A DNA stretch of 64,000 nucleotides from Prosapia bicincta (Eukaryota; Arthropoda; Insecta; Hemiptera; Cercopidae): assembly GCA_036971475.1 (NCBI GenBank), contig JBAIZL010000006.1:130745731-130809730 (forward strand), read 5' to 3'. Below, piece after piece: positions 35,113 through 48,535 of the stretch. Position 1 is the first letter of the stretch, and each line of letters starts with the position of its first letter. The position numbers and the translations under genes are program-made. The notes beneath the pieces were generated by a model. That model searched no databases. It was not told the DNA's origin and saw only the letters and a program-made list of their open reading frames with translations.

Positions 35113-38100
35113 CCACCGCTTGCCCTGAATTGAATCACCTATTGTGCACTTCCATGGCCAAACTTTACTTTACTCACTCAGCCATTGTATTTATTTAGCC
35201 CTTCCCTGTTCTATATTAGTGTATAAGTCTGTTACTTGTTAACATTAAAGTGTTTGTCCTGGATTGATTCACCTATTGTGCACTTCCACGGCCAAACTTT
35301 ACTTTTCTCACTCCGCCTTTGTATTTATTTAGCCCGTCCCTGTTCTATATAAGTGTATAAGTCTGTTACTTGTTAACATTAAAGTGTTTGTCCTGGATTG
35401 ATTCACCTATTGTGCACTCCCACGGCCAAACTTTACTTTACTCACTCCGCCTTTGTATTTATTTAGCCCTTCTCTGCTCTATATTAGTGTATAAGTCTGT
35501 TACTTGTTAACATTAAAGTGTTTGTCCTGGATTGATTCACCTATTGCGCACTTCCACGGCCAAACTTTACTTTTCTCACTCCGCCTTTGTATTTATTTAG
35601 CCCTTCCCTGTTCTATATTAGTGTATAAGTCTGTTACTTGTTAACATTAAAGTGTTTGTCCTGGATTGATTCACCTATTGTGCACTTCCACGGCCAAACT
35701 TTACTCCACTCACTCCGCCTTTGTATTTATTTAGCCCTTCCCTGTTCTATATTAGTGTATAAGTCTGTTACTTGTTAACATTAAAGTGTTTGTCCTGGAT
35801 TGATTCACCTAATGTGCACTTCCATGGCCAAACTTTACTTTTCTCACTCCGCCTTTGTATTTATTTAGCCCTTCCCTGTTCTATATTAGTGTATAAGTCT
35901 GTTACTTGTTAACATTAAAGTGTTTGTCCTGGATTGATTCACCTAATGTGCACTTCCATGGCCAAACTTTACTTTTCTCACTCCGCCTTTGTATTTATTT
36001 AGCCCATCCCTGTTCTATATTAGTGTATAAGTCTGTTACTTGTTAACATTAAAGTGTTTGTCCTGGATTGATTCACCTATTGTGCACTTCCACAGCCAAA
36101 CTTTACTTTTCTCACTCCGCCTTTGTATTTATTTAGCCCTTCCCTGTTCTATATTAGTGTATAAGTCTGTTACTTGTTAACATTAAAGTGTGTGTCCTGG
36201 ATTGATTCACCTAATGTGCACTTCCATGGCCAAACTTAATTTTCTCACTCCGCCTTTGTATTTATTTAGCCCTTCCCTGTTCTATATTAGTGTATAAGTC
36301 TGTTACTTGTTAACATTAAAGTGTTTGTCCTGGATTGATTCACCTAATGTGCACTTCCATGGCCAAACTTTACTTTTCTCACTCCGCCTTTGTATTTATT
36401 TAGCCCTTCCCTGTTCTATATTAGTGTATAAGTCTGTTACTTGTTAACATTAAAGTGTGTGTCCTGGATTGATTCCCTAATGTGCACTTCCATGGCCAAA
36501 CTTTACTTTTCTCACTCCGCCTTTGTATTTATTTAGCGCTTCCCTGTTCTATATTAGTGTATAAGTCTGTTACATGTTAACATTAAAGTGTTTGTCCTGG
36601 ATTGATTCACCTAATGTGCACTTCCATGGCCAAACTTTACTTTTCTCACTCCGCCTTTGTATTTATTTAGCCCTTACCTGTTCTATATTAGTGTATAAGT
36701 CTGTTACTTGTTAACATTAAAGTGTTTGTCCTGGATTGATTCACCTAATGTGCACTTCCATGGCCAAACTTTACTTTTCTCACTCCGCCTTTGTATTTAT
36801 TTAGCCCTTCCCTGTTCTATATTAGTGTATAAGTCTGTTACTTGTTAACATTAAAGTGTTTGTCCTGGATTGATTCACCTAATGTGCACTTCCACGGCCA
36901 AACTTTACTTTACTCACTCAGCCTTTGTATTTATTTAGCCCTTCAGTGCTCTATATTAGTGTATAAGTCTGTTACTTGTTAACATTAAAGTGTTTGTCCT
37001 GGAATGATTCACCTATTGTGCACTTCCACAGCCAAACTTTACTTTTCTCACTCCGCCTTTGTATTTATTTAGCCCTTCCCTGTTCTATATTAGTGTATAA
37101 GTCTGTTACTTGTTAACATTAAAGTGTTTGTCCTGGATTGATTCACCTAATGTGCACTTCCACGGCCAAACTTTACTTTTCTCACTCCGCCTTTGTATTT
37201 ATTTAGCTCTTCCCTGTTCTATATTAGTGTATACGTCTGTTACTTGTTAACATTAAAGTGTTTGTCCTGGATTGATTCACCTAATGTGCACTTCCATGGC
37301 CAAACTTTACTTTACTCACTCCGCCTTTGTATTTATTTAGCCCTTCCCTGCTCTATATTAGTGTTTAAGTCTGTTACTTGTTAACATTAAAGCATTTGTC
37401 CTGGATTGATTCACCTATTGTGCACTTCCACGGCCAAACTTTACTTTACTCACTCCGCCTTTGTATTTATTTAGCCCTTCCCTAATCTATATTAGTGTTT
37501 AAGTCTGTTACTTGTTAACATTAAAGCGTTTGTCCTGGATTGATTCACCTATTGTGCACTCCCACGCCCAAACTTTACTTTACTCACTCAGCCTTTGTAT
37601 TTATTTAGCCCTTCCCTGCTCTATATTAGTGTTTAAGTCTGTTACTTGTTAACATTAAAGCATTTGTCCTGGATTGATTCACCTATTGTGCACTTCCACG
37701 GCCAAACTTTACTTTACTCACTCCGCCTTTGTATTTTATTAGCCCTTCCCTAATCTATATTAGTGTTTAAGTCTGTTACTTGTTAACATTAAAGCGTTTG
37801 TCCTGGATTGATTCACCTATTGTGCACTTCCATGGCCAAACTTTACTTTATTCACTCCGCCTTTGTATTTATTTAGCCCTTCCCTAATCTATATTAGTGT
37901 TTAAGTCTGTTACTTGTTAACATTAAAGTGTTTGTCCTGGATTGATTCACCTATTGTGCACTCCCACGCCCAAACTTTACTTTACTCACTCAGCCTTTGT
38001 ATTTATTTAGCCCTTCCCTGCTCTATATTAGTGTTTAAGTCTGTTACTTGTTAACATTAAAGCATTTGTCCTGGATTGATTCACCTATTGTGCACTTCCA

Positions 38101-41100
38101 CGGCCAAACTTGACTTTAGTCACTCAGCCTTTGTATTTATTTAACCCTTCCCTGTTCTATATTAGTGTATAAGTCTGTTACTTGGTAACATTAAAGCGTT
38201 TGTCCTGGATTGATTCAGCTATTGTGCACTTCCACGCCCAAACTTTACTTTACTCACTCCGCCTTTGTATTTATTTAGCCCTTTTTTGCTCTATATTAGA
38301 ATTTAAGTCTGTTACTTGTTAACATTAAAGTGTTTGTCCTGGATTGATTCACCTATTGTGCACTTCCACGGCCAAACTTTACTTTTCTCACTCCGCCTTT
38401 GTATTTATTTAGCCCTTTTTTGCTCTATATTAGAATTTAAGTCTGTTACTTGTTAACATTAAAGTGTTTGTCCTGGATTGATTCACCTATTGTGCACTCC
38501 CACGGCCAAACTTTACTTTACTCACTCCGCCTTTGTATTTCTTTAGCCCTTTTTTGCTCTATATTAGTGTATAAGTCTGGAACTTGTTAACATTAAAGTG
38601 TTTGTCCTGGATTGATTCACCTATTGTGCACTCCCACGGCCAAACTTTACTTTACTCACTCCGCCTTTGTATTTATTTAGCCCTTTTTTGCTCTATATTA
38701 GAATTTAAGTCTGTTACTTGTTAATATTAAAGTGATTGTCCTGGATTGATTCACCTATTGTGCACTCCCACGGCCAAACTTTACTTTACTCACTCCGCCT
38801 TTGTATTTATTTAGCCCTTTTTTGCTCTATATTAGTGTATAAGTCTGGAACTTGTTAACATTAAAGTGTTTGTCCTGGATTGATTCACCTATTGTGCACT
38901 CCCACGGCCAAACTTTACTTTACTCACTCCGCCTTTGTATTTATTTAGCCCTTTTTTGCTCTATATTAGTGTATAACTCTGGAACTTGTTAACATTAAAG
39001 TGTTTGTCCTGGATTGATTCACCTATTGTGCACTTCCACGGCCAAACTTTACTTTACTCACTCCGCCTTTGTATTTATTTAGCCCTTTTTTGCTCTATAT
39101 TAGAATTTAAGTCTGTTACTTGTTAACATTAAAGTGTTTGTCCTGGATTGATTCACCTATTGTGCACTCCCATGCCCAAACTTTACTTTACTCACTCCGC
39201 CTTTGTATTTATTTAGCCTTTCCCTGCTCTACATTAGTGTATAAGTCTGTTACTTGTTAACATTAAAGTGTTTGTCCTGGATTGATTTACCTATTGTGCA
39301 CTCCCACGGCCAAACTTTACTTTACTCACTCCGCCTTTGTATTTATTTAGCCCTTCTCTGCTCTATATTAGTGTATAAGTCTGTTACTTGTTAACATTAA
39401 AGTGTTTGTCCTGGATTGATTCACCTATTGTGCACTCCCACGGCCAAACTTTACTTTACTCACTCCGCCTTTGTATTTATTTAGCCTTTCCCTGCTCTAC
39501 ATTAGTGTATAAGTCTGTTACTTGTTAACATTAAAGTGTTTGTCCTGGATTGATTCACCTATTGTGCACTTCCACGGCCAAACTTTACTTTACTCACTCC
39601 GCCTTTGTATTTATTTAGCCCTTCCCTGCTCTACATTAGTGTATAAGTCTGTTACTTGTTAACATTAAAGTGTTTGTCCTGGATTGATTCACCTATTGTG
39701 CACTTCCACGGCCAAACCTTACTTCACTCACTCCGCCTTTGTATTTATTTAGCCCTTCCCTGTTCTATATTAGTGTATAAGTCTGTTACTTGTTAACATT
39801 AAAGTGTTTGTCCTGGATTGATTCACCTAATGTGCACTTCCACGGCCAAACTTTACTTTTCTCACTCCGCCTTTGTATTTATTTAGCGCTTCCCTGTTCT
39901 ATATTAGTGTATAAGTCTGTTACTTGTTAACATTAAAGTGTTTGTCCTGGATTGATTCACCTATTGTGCACTCCCACGCCCAAACTTTACTTTACTCACT
40001 CAGCCTTTGTATTTATTTAGCCCTTCCCTGCTCTATATTAGTGTTTAAGTCTGTTACTTGTTAACATTAAAGCATTTGTCCTGGATTGATTCACCTATTG
40101 TGCACTTCCACGGCCAAACTTGACTTTAGTCACTCAGCCTTTGTATTTATTTAACCCTTCCCTGTTCTATATTAGTGTATAAGTCTGTTACTTGGTAACA
40201 TTAAAGCGTTTGTCCTGGATTGATTCAGCTATTGTGCACTTCCACGCCCAAACTTTACTTTACTCACTCCGCCTTTGTATTTATTTAGCCCTTTTTTGCT
40301 CTATATTAGAATTTAAGTCTGTTACTTGTTAACATTAAAGTGTTTGTCCTGGATTGATTCACCTATTGTGCACTTCCACGGCCAAACTTTACTTTTCTCA
40401 CTCCGCCTTTGTATTTATTTAGCCCTTTTTTGCTCTATATTAGAATTTAAGTCTGTTACTTGTTAACATTAAAGTGTTTGTCCTGGATTGATTCACCTAT
40501 TGTGCACTCCCACGGCCAAACTTTACTTTACTCACTCCGCCTTTGTATTTCTTTAGCCCTTTTTTGCTCTATATTAGTGTATAAGTCTGGAACTTGTTAA
40601 CATTAAAGTGTTTGTCCTGGATTGATTCACCTATTGTGCACTCCCACGGCCAAACTTTACTTTACTCACTCCGCCTTTGTATTTATTTAGCCCTTTTTTG
40701 CTCTATATTAGAATTTAAGTCTGTTACTTGTTAATATTAAAGTGATTGTCCTGGATTGATTCACCTATTGTGCACTCCCACGGCCAAACTTTACTTTACT
40801 CACTCCGCCTTTGTATTTATTTAGCCCTTTTTTGCTCTATATTAGTGTATAAGTCTGTAACTTGTTAACATTAAAGTGTTTGTCCTGGATTGATTCACCT
40901 ATTGTGCACTTCCACGGCCAAACTTTACTTTACTCACTCCGCCTTTGTATTTATTTAGCCCTTTTTTGCTCTATATTAGTGTATAAGTCTGGAACTTGTT
41001 AACATTAAAGTGTTTGTCCTGGATTGATTCACCTATTGTGCACTCCCACGGCCAAACTTTACTTTACTCACTCCGCCTTTGTATTTATTTAGCCCTTTTT

Positions 41101-43830
41101 TGCTCTATATTAGTGTATAACTCTGGAACTTGTTAACATTAAAGTGTTTGTCCTGGATTGATTCACCTATTGTGCACTTCCACGGCCAAACTTTACTTTA
41201 CTCACTCCGCCTTTGTATTTATTTAGCCCTTTTTTGCTCTATATTAGAATTTAAGTCTGTTACTTGTTAACATTAAAGTGTTTGTCCTGGATTGATTCAC
41301 CTATTGTGCACTCCCATGCCCAAACTTTACTTTACTCACTCCGCCTTTGTATTTATTTAGCCTTTCCCTGCTCTACATTAGTGTATAAGTCTGTTACTTG
41401 TTAACATTAAAGTGTTTGTCCTGGATTGATTTACCTATTGTGCACTCCCACGGCCAAACTTTACTTTACTCACTCCGCCTTTGTATTTATTTAGCCCTTC
41501 TCTGCTCTATATTAGTGTATAAGTCTGTTACTTGTTAACATTAAAGTGTTTGTCCTGGATTGATTCACCTATTGTGCACTCCCACGCCCAAACTTTACTT
41601 TACTCACTCCGCCTTTGTATTTATTTAGCCTTTCCCTGCTCTACATTAGTGTATAAGTCTGTTACTTGTTAACATTAAAGTGTTTGTCCTGGATTGATTC
41701 ACCTATTGTGCACTTCCACGGCCAAACTTTACTTTACTCACTCCGCCTTTGTATTTATTTAGCCCTTCCCTGCTCTACATTAGTGTTTAAGTCTGTTACT
41801 TGTTAACATTAAAGTGTTTGTCCTGGATTGATTCACCTATTGTGCACTTCCACGGCCAAACCTTACTTCACTCACTCCGCCTTTGTATTTATTTAGCCCT
41901 TCCCTGCTCTACATTAGTGTATAAGTCTGTTACTTGTTAACATTAAAGCGTTTGTCCTGGATTGATTCACCTATTGTGCACTCCCACGGCCAAACTTTAC
42001 TTTACTCACTCCGCCTTTGTATTTATTTAGCCCGTCCCTGTTCTATATTAGTGTATAAGTCTGTTACTTGTTAACATTAAAGTGTTTGTCCTTTATTGAT
42101 TCACCTATTGTGCACTCCCACGGCCAAACTTTACTCCACTCACTCCGCCTTTGTATTTATTTAGCCCGTCTCTGCTCTATATTAGTGTATAAGTCTGTTA
42201 CTTGTTAACATTAAAGTGTTTGTCCTGGATTGATTCACCTATTGTGCACTCCCACGGCCAAACTTTACTTTACTCACTCCGCCTTAATATTTATTTAGCC
42301 CTTCCCTGCTCTACATTAGTGTATAAGTCTGTTACTTGTTAACATTAAAGTGTTTGTCCTGGATTGATTCACCTATTGTGCACTTCCACGGCCAAACCTT
42401 ACTTCACTCACTCCGCCTTTGTATTTATTTAGCCCGTCTCTGCTCTATATTAGTATATAAGTCTGTTACTTGTTAACATTGAAGTGTTTGTCCTGGATTG
42501 ATTCACCTATTGTGCACTCCCACGGCCAAACTTTACTTTACTCACTCCGCCTTTGTATTTATTTAGCCCTTCCCTGCCCTACATTAGTGTATAAGTCTGT
42601 TACTTGTTAACATTAAAGTGTTTGTCCTGGATTGATTCACCTATTGTGCACTCCCACGGCCAAACTTTACTTTACTCACTCCGCCTTTGTATTTATTTAG
42701 CCCTTCCCTGCTCTACATTAGTGTATAAGTCTGTTACTTGTTAACATTAAAGTGTTTGTCCTGGATTGATTCACCTATTTTGCACTCCCACGGTCAAACT
42801 TTACTTTACTCACTCCGCCTTTGTATTTATTTAGCCCTTCCCTGCTCTACATTAGTGTATAAGTCTGTTACTTGTTAACATTAAAGTGTTTGTCCTGGAT
42901 TGATTCACCTATTGCGCACTTCCACGGCCAAACTTTACTTTACTCACTCCGCCTTTGTATTTATTTAGCCCGTCTCTGCTCTATATTAGTGTATAAGTCT
43001 GTTACTTGTTAACATTAAAGTGTTTGTCCTGGATTGATTCACCTATTGTGCACTCCCGCGGCCAAACTTTACTTTACTCACTCCGCCTTTGTATTTATTT
43101 AGCCCTTCCCTGCTCTACATTAGTGTATAAGTCTGTTACTTGTTAACATTAAAGTGTTTGTCCTGGATTGATTCACCTATTGTGCACTTCCACGGCCAAA
43201 CCTTACTTCACTCACTCCGCCTTTGTATTTATTTAGCCCTTCCCTGCTCTACATTAGTGTATAAGTCTGTTACTTGTTAACATTAAAGTGTTTGTCCTGG
43301 ATTGATTCACCTATTGTGCACTTCCATGGCCAAACTTTACTTTACTCACTCCTCCTTTGTATTTATTTAGCCCGTCCCTGCTCTATATTAGTGTATAAGT
43401 CTGTTACTTGTTAACATTAAAGTGTTTGTCCTGGATTGATTCACCTATTGTGCACTTCCACGGCCAAACCTTACTTCACTCACTCCGCCTTTGTATTTAT
43501 TTAGCCCGTCCCTGTTCTATATTAGTGTATAAGTCTGTTACTTGTTAACATTAAAGTGTTTGTCCTGGATTGATTCACCTATTGTGCACTCCCACGGCCA
43601 AACTTTACTTTACTCACTCCGCCTTTGTATTTATTTAGCCCTTCCCTGTTCTATATTAGTGTATAAGTCTGTTACTTGTTAACATTAAAGTGTTTGTCCT
43701 GGATTGATTCACCTATTGTGCACTCCCACGCCCAAACTTTACTTTTCTCACTCTGCCTTTGTATTTATTTAGCCCGTCCTTGCTGTATATTAGTGTATAA
43801 GAGTGTTACTTGGTAACATTAAAGGGTTTC
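35113..43830. repeat. 134-bp satellite array, about 65 monomers
   Basis: The monomer runs from tcctggattgattcacctat through gtgcacttccacggccaaac, cactccgcctttgtatttat and ctgttacttgttaacattaa to agtgtttg, period exactly 134 bp at the points checked. Variants (tttttgctctatattagaat, ccctgttctat, ctaatctat) mark sub-types that occur in blocks. A block from about 37,910 to 39,750 is repeated at about 39,920-41,895 with an offset of 2,010 bp (15 monomers), becoming 2,144 bp (16 monomers) after about 40,980. No protein-coding potential. Confidence 0.98.
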
Positions 43831-46690
43831 TAAATATGATGGGTTTACGTCGTATGATGCACTCCTGAAATCCACCAGCTAAAGATACGTGTCATACATT
43901 GACTCACCTTACATCCTAACGACGAAACAACCAGGTAGACTGGTTAAAATTATTGCCCTATCCTGCATTACGCATTCCACTACAGGCGCTTGCGAACTGT
44001 TGAACAGGATCTGCTGGAGGAATATATACCCAGACTTTTTAAAAAAAAACACTCTTTCCATCTGCTAGCTCAAGCTTTAAATGAATTTCCAAGAACGAAT
44101 TCTTTAATAACATTATCTTTATGTAATAAGAAGATTGTATTACATTTATATTATGTTTTAAGGTGGCAAGACTTTGAATGTTTTGTAATTTGGTTCCTCA
44201 AGCATTTGGATTATTAATATAATTGAAACTATTGAATAATTTTAATTATAATTTATTAAATCAGTTTTTTCCTTCGTTACTTCAAACGCGTCTCAAATAA
44301 CGTTGCAAAAATTATGCATATTGCAGAGTGACGTAAGAAAGTACAAACATATCCATTTAATCAATTAAATTTACTATAGGATTTCGTTGAGAGTCTGTTT
44401 ATTTAATCTATTACTAATTCAGTTCGTAATTTGTTGCCAGGCGTTTCTTTTTGTTAGTATTAAATTGTATGCACACACAATTTATTCAAAATATATTGCA
44501 GATTTCTCAAGTAACTTATTATTAAACAGGATATATAAATGTACATTTTGTATTATAGATATAAAGATGAAAACATATATATTTATTTAATTGTATTACA
44601 GAAAATCGTTGAATTTTAGATTCATTGTCCATTTAATTAATTAAACTTATATAAAATTTTTAAAAAGTGCGACAATATTTTCCAAGAAATTGTTCCCATT
44701 TAGTATTTTTTATAATTTGGTTCCATAGGAATTAGGATCTTTAAAATTTATTGAAAGTTTTATCCAATTTAATTTACAATTTAATTAATCAAAATAATAT
44801 TCATTCTTTACTTCAAAAACTTTTTAAATAATATTTTTTTGCAAACGTTGAAAGGCAAAAATACAGTAATGATCATTTAACTATTCAAAATTGATAAATT
44901 GTTTGCTTAAGTGTCCTTTTATTTCATTTGTTGGTAAAACAATGTCCTAATTTGTCCTCTGGTGTTCTCTAAAAACCTGTGTTTTTTATTCCTAAATATT
45001 TAATGCACATGCAATTCATACAAAACATAATTTACATTTGAAAAATTTTATAATAAAACATGACATTTATTGTCTAGAAGAAACAACACTGACAAATGAA
45101 CATATTAGCTATATTTAGTTTAAGATGGACAGAATTAATCATTGAAGTTTTATCTTCATTGTTTACTTAATTATTTATATTTCTACAAAATTTGTTAAAA
45201 TTTTTGAATTTTTTAAAAAATTCTTGTTCCTATTTAGTGATTGTTTGAATACAGCTTGTAACTTACTTTCATCTGAAATAACTGAAAATTTTGGCACCGG
45301 CTGATAAAGAAAACTATTTAAATTTTGAAAACTAAGTCATTCCGAAACGTTTCAACAAGCGAGAATATTGTAATGTTAGGAAGTCAGAAAAGTCTGCTCG
45401 AGTTTATGTAAATGATGTCTAATTCTATGGTAAAAACCATCAAATTAATCATGACTTACTTTTCCTGTCTTTGTATTATTTGACTTTAATATTGATTAAA
45501 CTTTGGATATTATTTATTTACAATATTTTATTACATAGATTCTCGTATACTAATATTATCTATATTTTTTAATATCCTTTATGAATGTGTACCTTATTAT
45601 ATAAACTTGGGCGTTTAAGAGGAAACGTGAAGCCATCTTTTCTGTTAAATTTAATTTGATTCCTTTATTTTACATTTTTATATCTAAGTTTATTTAAAAC
45701 TTTGTATAAATAATTGATTTTCGGCACTTTCCCATGCCCATAACGTCATTCTAAACGTCCGGCTTCCGAGATTTGTTCCTTCATTGCTGAAGATCTACTT
45801 ACCATTACTTCTGTTCGTACTTTTCAAGTTTAACTTAATATTACGACTGAATGATAAAATTTCACGATATTTTCACCTTGAGTATACGAGATTATTCGGA
45901 GATTTATAGTAAAGACATTGAGAAATATCGTAGTTACCCCTCTCGGCCGACGATTTAGGCTACTAGCCACGCAGGATTTTACTTTTTACGTTTCTAATAA
46001 CACAGAGCTTCCAGATATAGGCCGTGAGTTCTGCTTATATATGACCTTTGCTAGGGCAGATTATTATACCTTTAGTTACTTGTGTGACCTACATATTGCA
46101 ACATCACATAAATTTGGTATTATTTGGTTGAAATTATATTATACAAAAAATTATTGAAATTTGAATTTTTATGAAGTTGAAAGACCATACCTAGCCATCA
46201 AAGACACACAAGGGTGCGTTGCAACGGGTCAAATTTAACTTTCCTTACCTCGCCTGTCTTACTTATCTTGCAATTTCTGTCCTCTCTGGTTTTTTTTGTG
46301 TGTTATCATTTATAAATTATGTATGTCAACATACTCATATCCCGATAAGTATAAGTGAATTTATATTTATGAATTTATTTTAGTAAGTTTGTAACCCTCA
46401 TTCTAAATTTTGCACCTATCTTCCCTTATTGTGCTATTTTAGGATAGCTCCATCGATGTCTTTGACATCCAAAACCTTTTACCTTTGACATTACCTTTTA
46501 TACATTCCATCTGCGTCGTTCATACAAATAATTACCTTCGTAACTTGTCTAATACTTACCGGTGTGGTCCTGCAATGGTAATAACCTAAGCAGGGTGTTC
46601 AATCTAAATTTCAAAACCTGTAATTTTCCCAAACATAGATCTCATTGCAAATGAAATTCCTAAATTCATTTAAAAACCAATTAGGTAAGT
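43831..46690. other. AT-rich stretch with two unrecognised short ORFs
   Basis: ORFs at 43,990-44,217 (+, with QDLLEEYIPRLF) and 45,918-46,157 (+) are open but match nothing I can name. The first faintly resembles the helix-turn-helix of pogo-type transposases. A sequence near 45,330-45,420 resembles 24,170-24,260 (cattccgaaacg). Confidence 0.35.
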
Positions 46691-46699
46691 AGTTGCATC

Positions 46700-47960
46700 A
46701 GCTAGCATAATACTAGGAGGGAGGTTTGTGACGTTTTAGAGGTGTTACATATGCCTGAGCATTAATGAGCGAAACTTACGCTCCCGTATCTATTTCAACG
46801 TATACTCTGTGATCGTATATCCTCGCCTGTATTGCCGGGCAGTGTTCGATATTTGAGTTAACCGGTCTTCTGTGTTCTCCATCTTCCCGAAACCATTCCC
46901 GAATATTTAGGGATAGTCCGACTAATTTTGCGCTATAACACCGATTTTTACTCCTAACATATGAGCCTTTTTGGCCGTATACGCGATAAGTATCCTTCAT
47001 CTCCATGTTCCTCCACTTTTGATCGGAGTTTCCTCTAGGTGTTTTGAGGCTACTTTTTACAGGGAATTATAGTTACGTTTTGGTTGACTACTAGTTCCAG
47101 GATTGGACTTTGTATGATCAGGTCTTGTAGGGTACGGGGTTCCAGGTTTTCCTTTGGAGTCACCATAGGATCTCCGGATATGATTAGGAGATTGGGAGGT
47201 TGGTTCGGCTTATTGCTTGGCTTCGAATTTTAATAACGCTTATTATCTAAAATGCGTGTAACTCTTTCTTTTCGTTAAAACCCCAATTAGTTTTAACAAA
47301 TAATTCGCTAAATTTCTCATAACTTTCTCCCCCTTTTTTTATTGCCCGTCACCAATCACCACCCGAAATCCTTAAAATTTTTATATATTGTTACGTTTGG
47401 AATCTCTCCCCATTGTTGGGTCAATTTCATTAATTAACCTTTCAACCTCTGTTAGGAATGACATGGGACCCTCTATTTATTCCCTCCAATACTCAATGTT
47501 GTGTTTTCGGGGATGATTGTTACTTCTTTGTCTTTTTCCTTTAACTTTTCTTACATCACTGAAATATAACTTTCCCACTGTTCCATCCTTTCTTTCATTC
47601 CTCCTGTCTCCTGGGTGACAGATACTTGATGGATCTTAGGGCTTGCCCTTACAGTTTTCATATACTGTTGCCTTTCCTCTATCTCCTGCAGTCTTATTTT
47701 TATTTTTCCTCTACCTCTCTCCAGCTTCCTCTCTGTCACTTTCCCTTTTCGCCTTTGCTTCTACTTGATCTCTTTCCCTTTTCGCCTTTGCTTCAGCTTT
47801 TTCGTATTCCTTTTCAGCCCTTGCTTCCTGTTTCTCCGTTTCTCACCTATCCTCCACTTCCTCTTTATCTTTTTCCTTCTCAACTTTCTCGTTTCCGCCT
47901 TCCACATCTGTAGAATTTCTTTTTATCCAGACCTTCCTATCTCCTTAGCCATTTTTGTAA
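46700..47960 (-). pseudogene. LTR-retrotransposon gag and protease relic
   Basis: Going down the minus strand: a lysine/glutamate-rich coiled-coil region (47,960-47,550), a block GPMSFLTEVERLINEIDP near 47,405-47,465, a Pro/Ser/Asn-rich segment, a region spaced like a CCHC knuckle but with its four key residues changed (about 46,940-46,985), then a retropepsin-like ARIYDHRVYVEIDTGA followed by a stop and VSLIN. The order gag, knuckle, aspartic protease is that of Gypsy- or BEL-like elements. Several frames are needed and stops are frequent, so it is inactive. Reverse transcriptase, integrase and LTRs are not visible. Assignment to a clade is not possible from this. Confidence 0.6.
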
Positions 47961-48535
47961 GTTATCAACTATCTTTTTATTTTTCAAGTATTTAATTTTC
48001 TAATATTTTTTATTTCATTAAATATTGTAGCTCCACTTTGCGACGCTCTCATGTACCTTTCCTCCCTTACTGGAATAACAGATCCTGTTATAATTATAAT
48101 TATACTCCTTACATTTTTTTATATATTATTTTAATGTTATCAGTCTAAGGTACGTTTTTTTACTAATCTGTACATTTAATTTATTCATTTTGCCCTACTT
48201 TTATTATGTTTATTTTTGTTTGCATATGTTTGACAGTTTTTCAGACTTTTTTATTTTTAAAAGTCATCCCTTGTAATAATAGAACCATTTTTGTAAGGTG
48301 TGAAATGAAGCTTAAACTCGTCTTGGTTCCTTTCTTAAAAGACACAAGTTGAATACCTGTGAGAGTATCAATTAGTGTCTACAATGTGTGGGAAATCTCC
48401 CAGTACGGAAGGCATGCTATGCCCAATGTGTTTTACAGGCAACGATGAACATCAAGCTTGAGGCCATTTCCCACGTTCGGAAGCCTACTTTTTACAACGA
48501 GGCAAACGTCGTTCACTCACCTATCTAGTTTATAT
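47961..48535. other. Spacer, nothing recognised
   Basis: AT-rich then mixed composition up to the start of the 128-bp array. No ORF or homology noted. Confidence 0.5.

Noticed and set aside
43990..44217. Possible pogo-type transposase HTH
   Set aside because: The resemblance rests on a few residues (DLLEEYI) and no later domain is seen.
47626..47995. Plus-strand ORFs rich in Phe, Leu and Pro
   Set aside because: Antisense to the lysine/glutamate-rich gag-like coiled coil.
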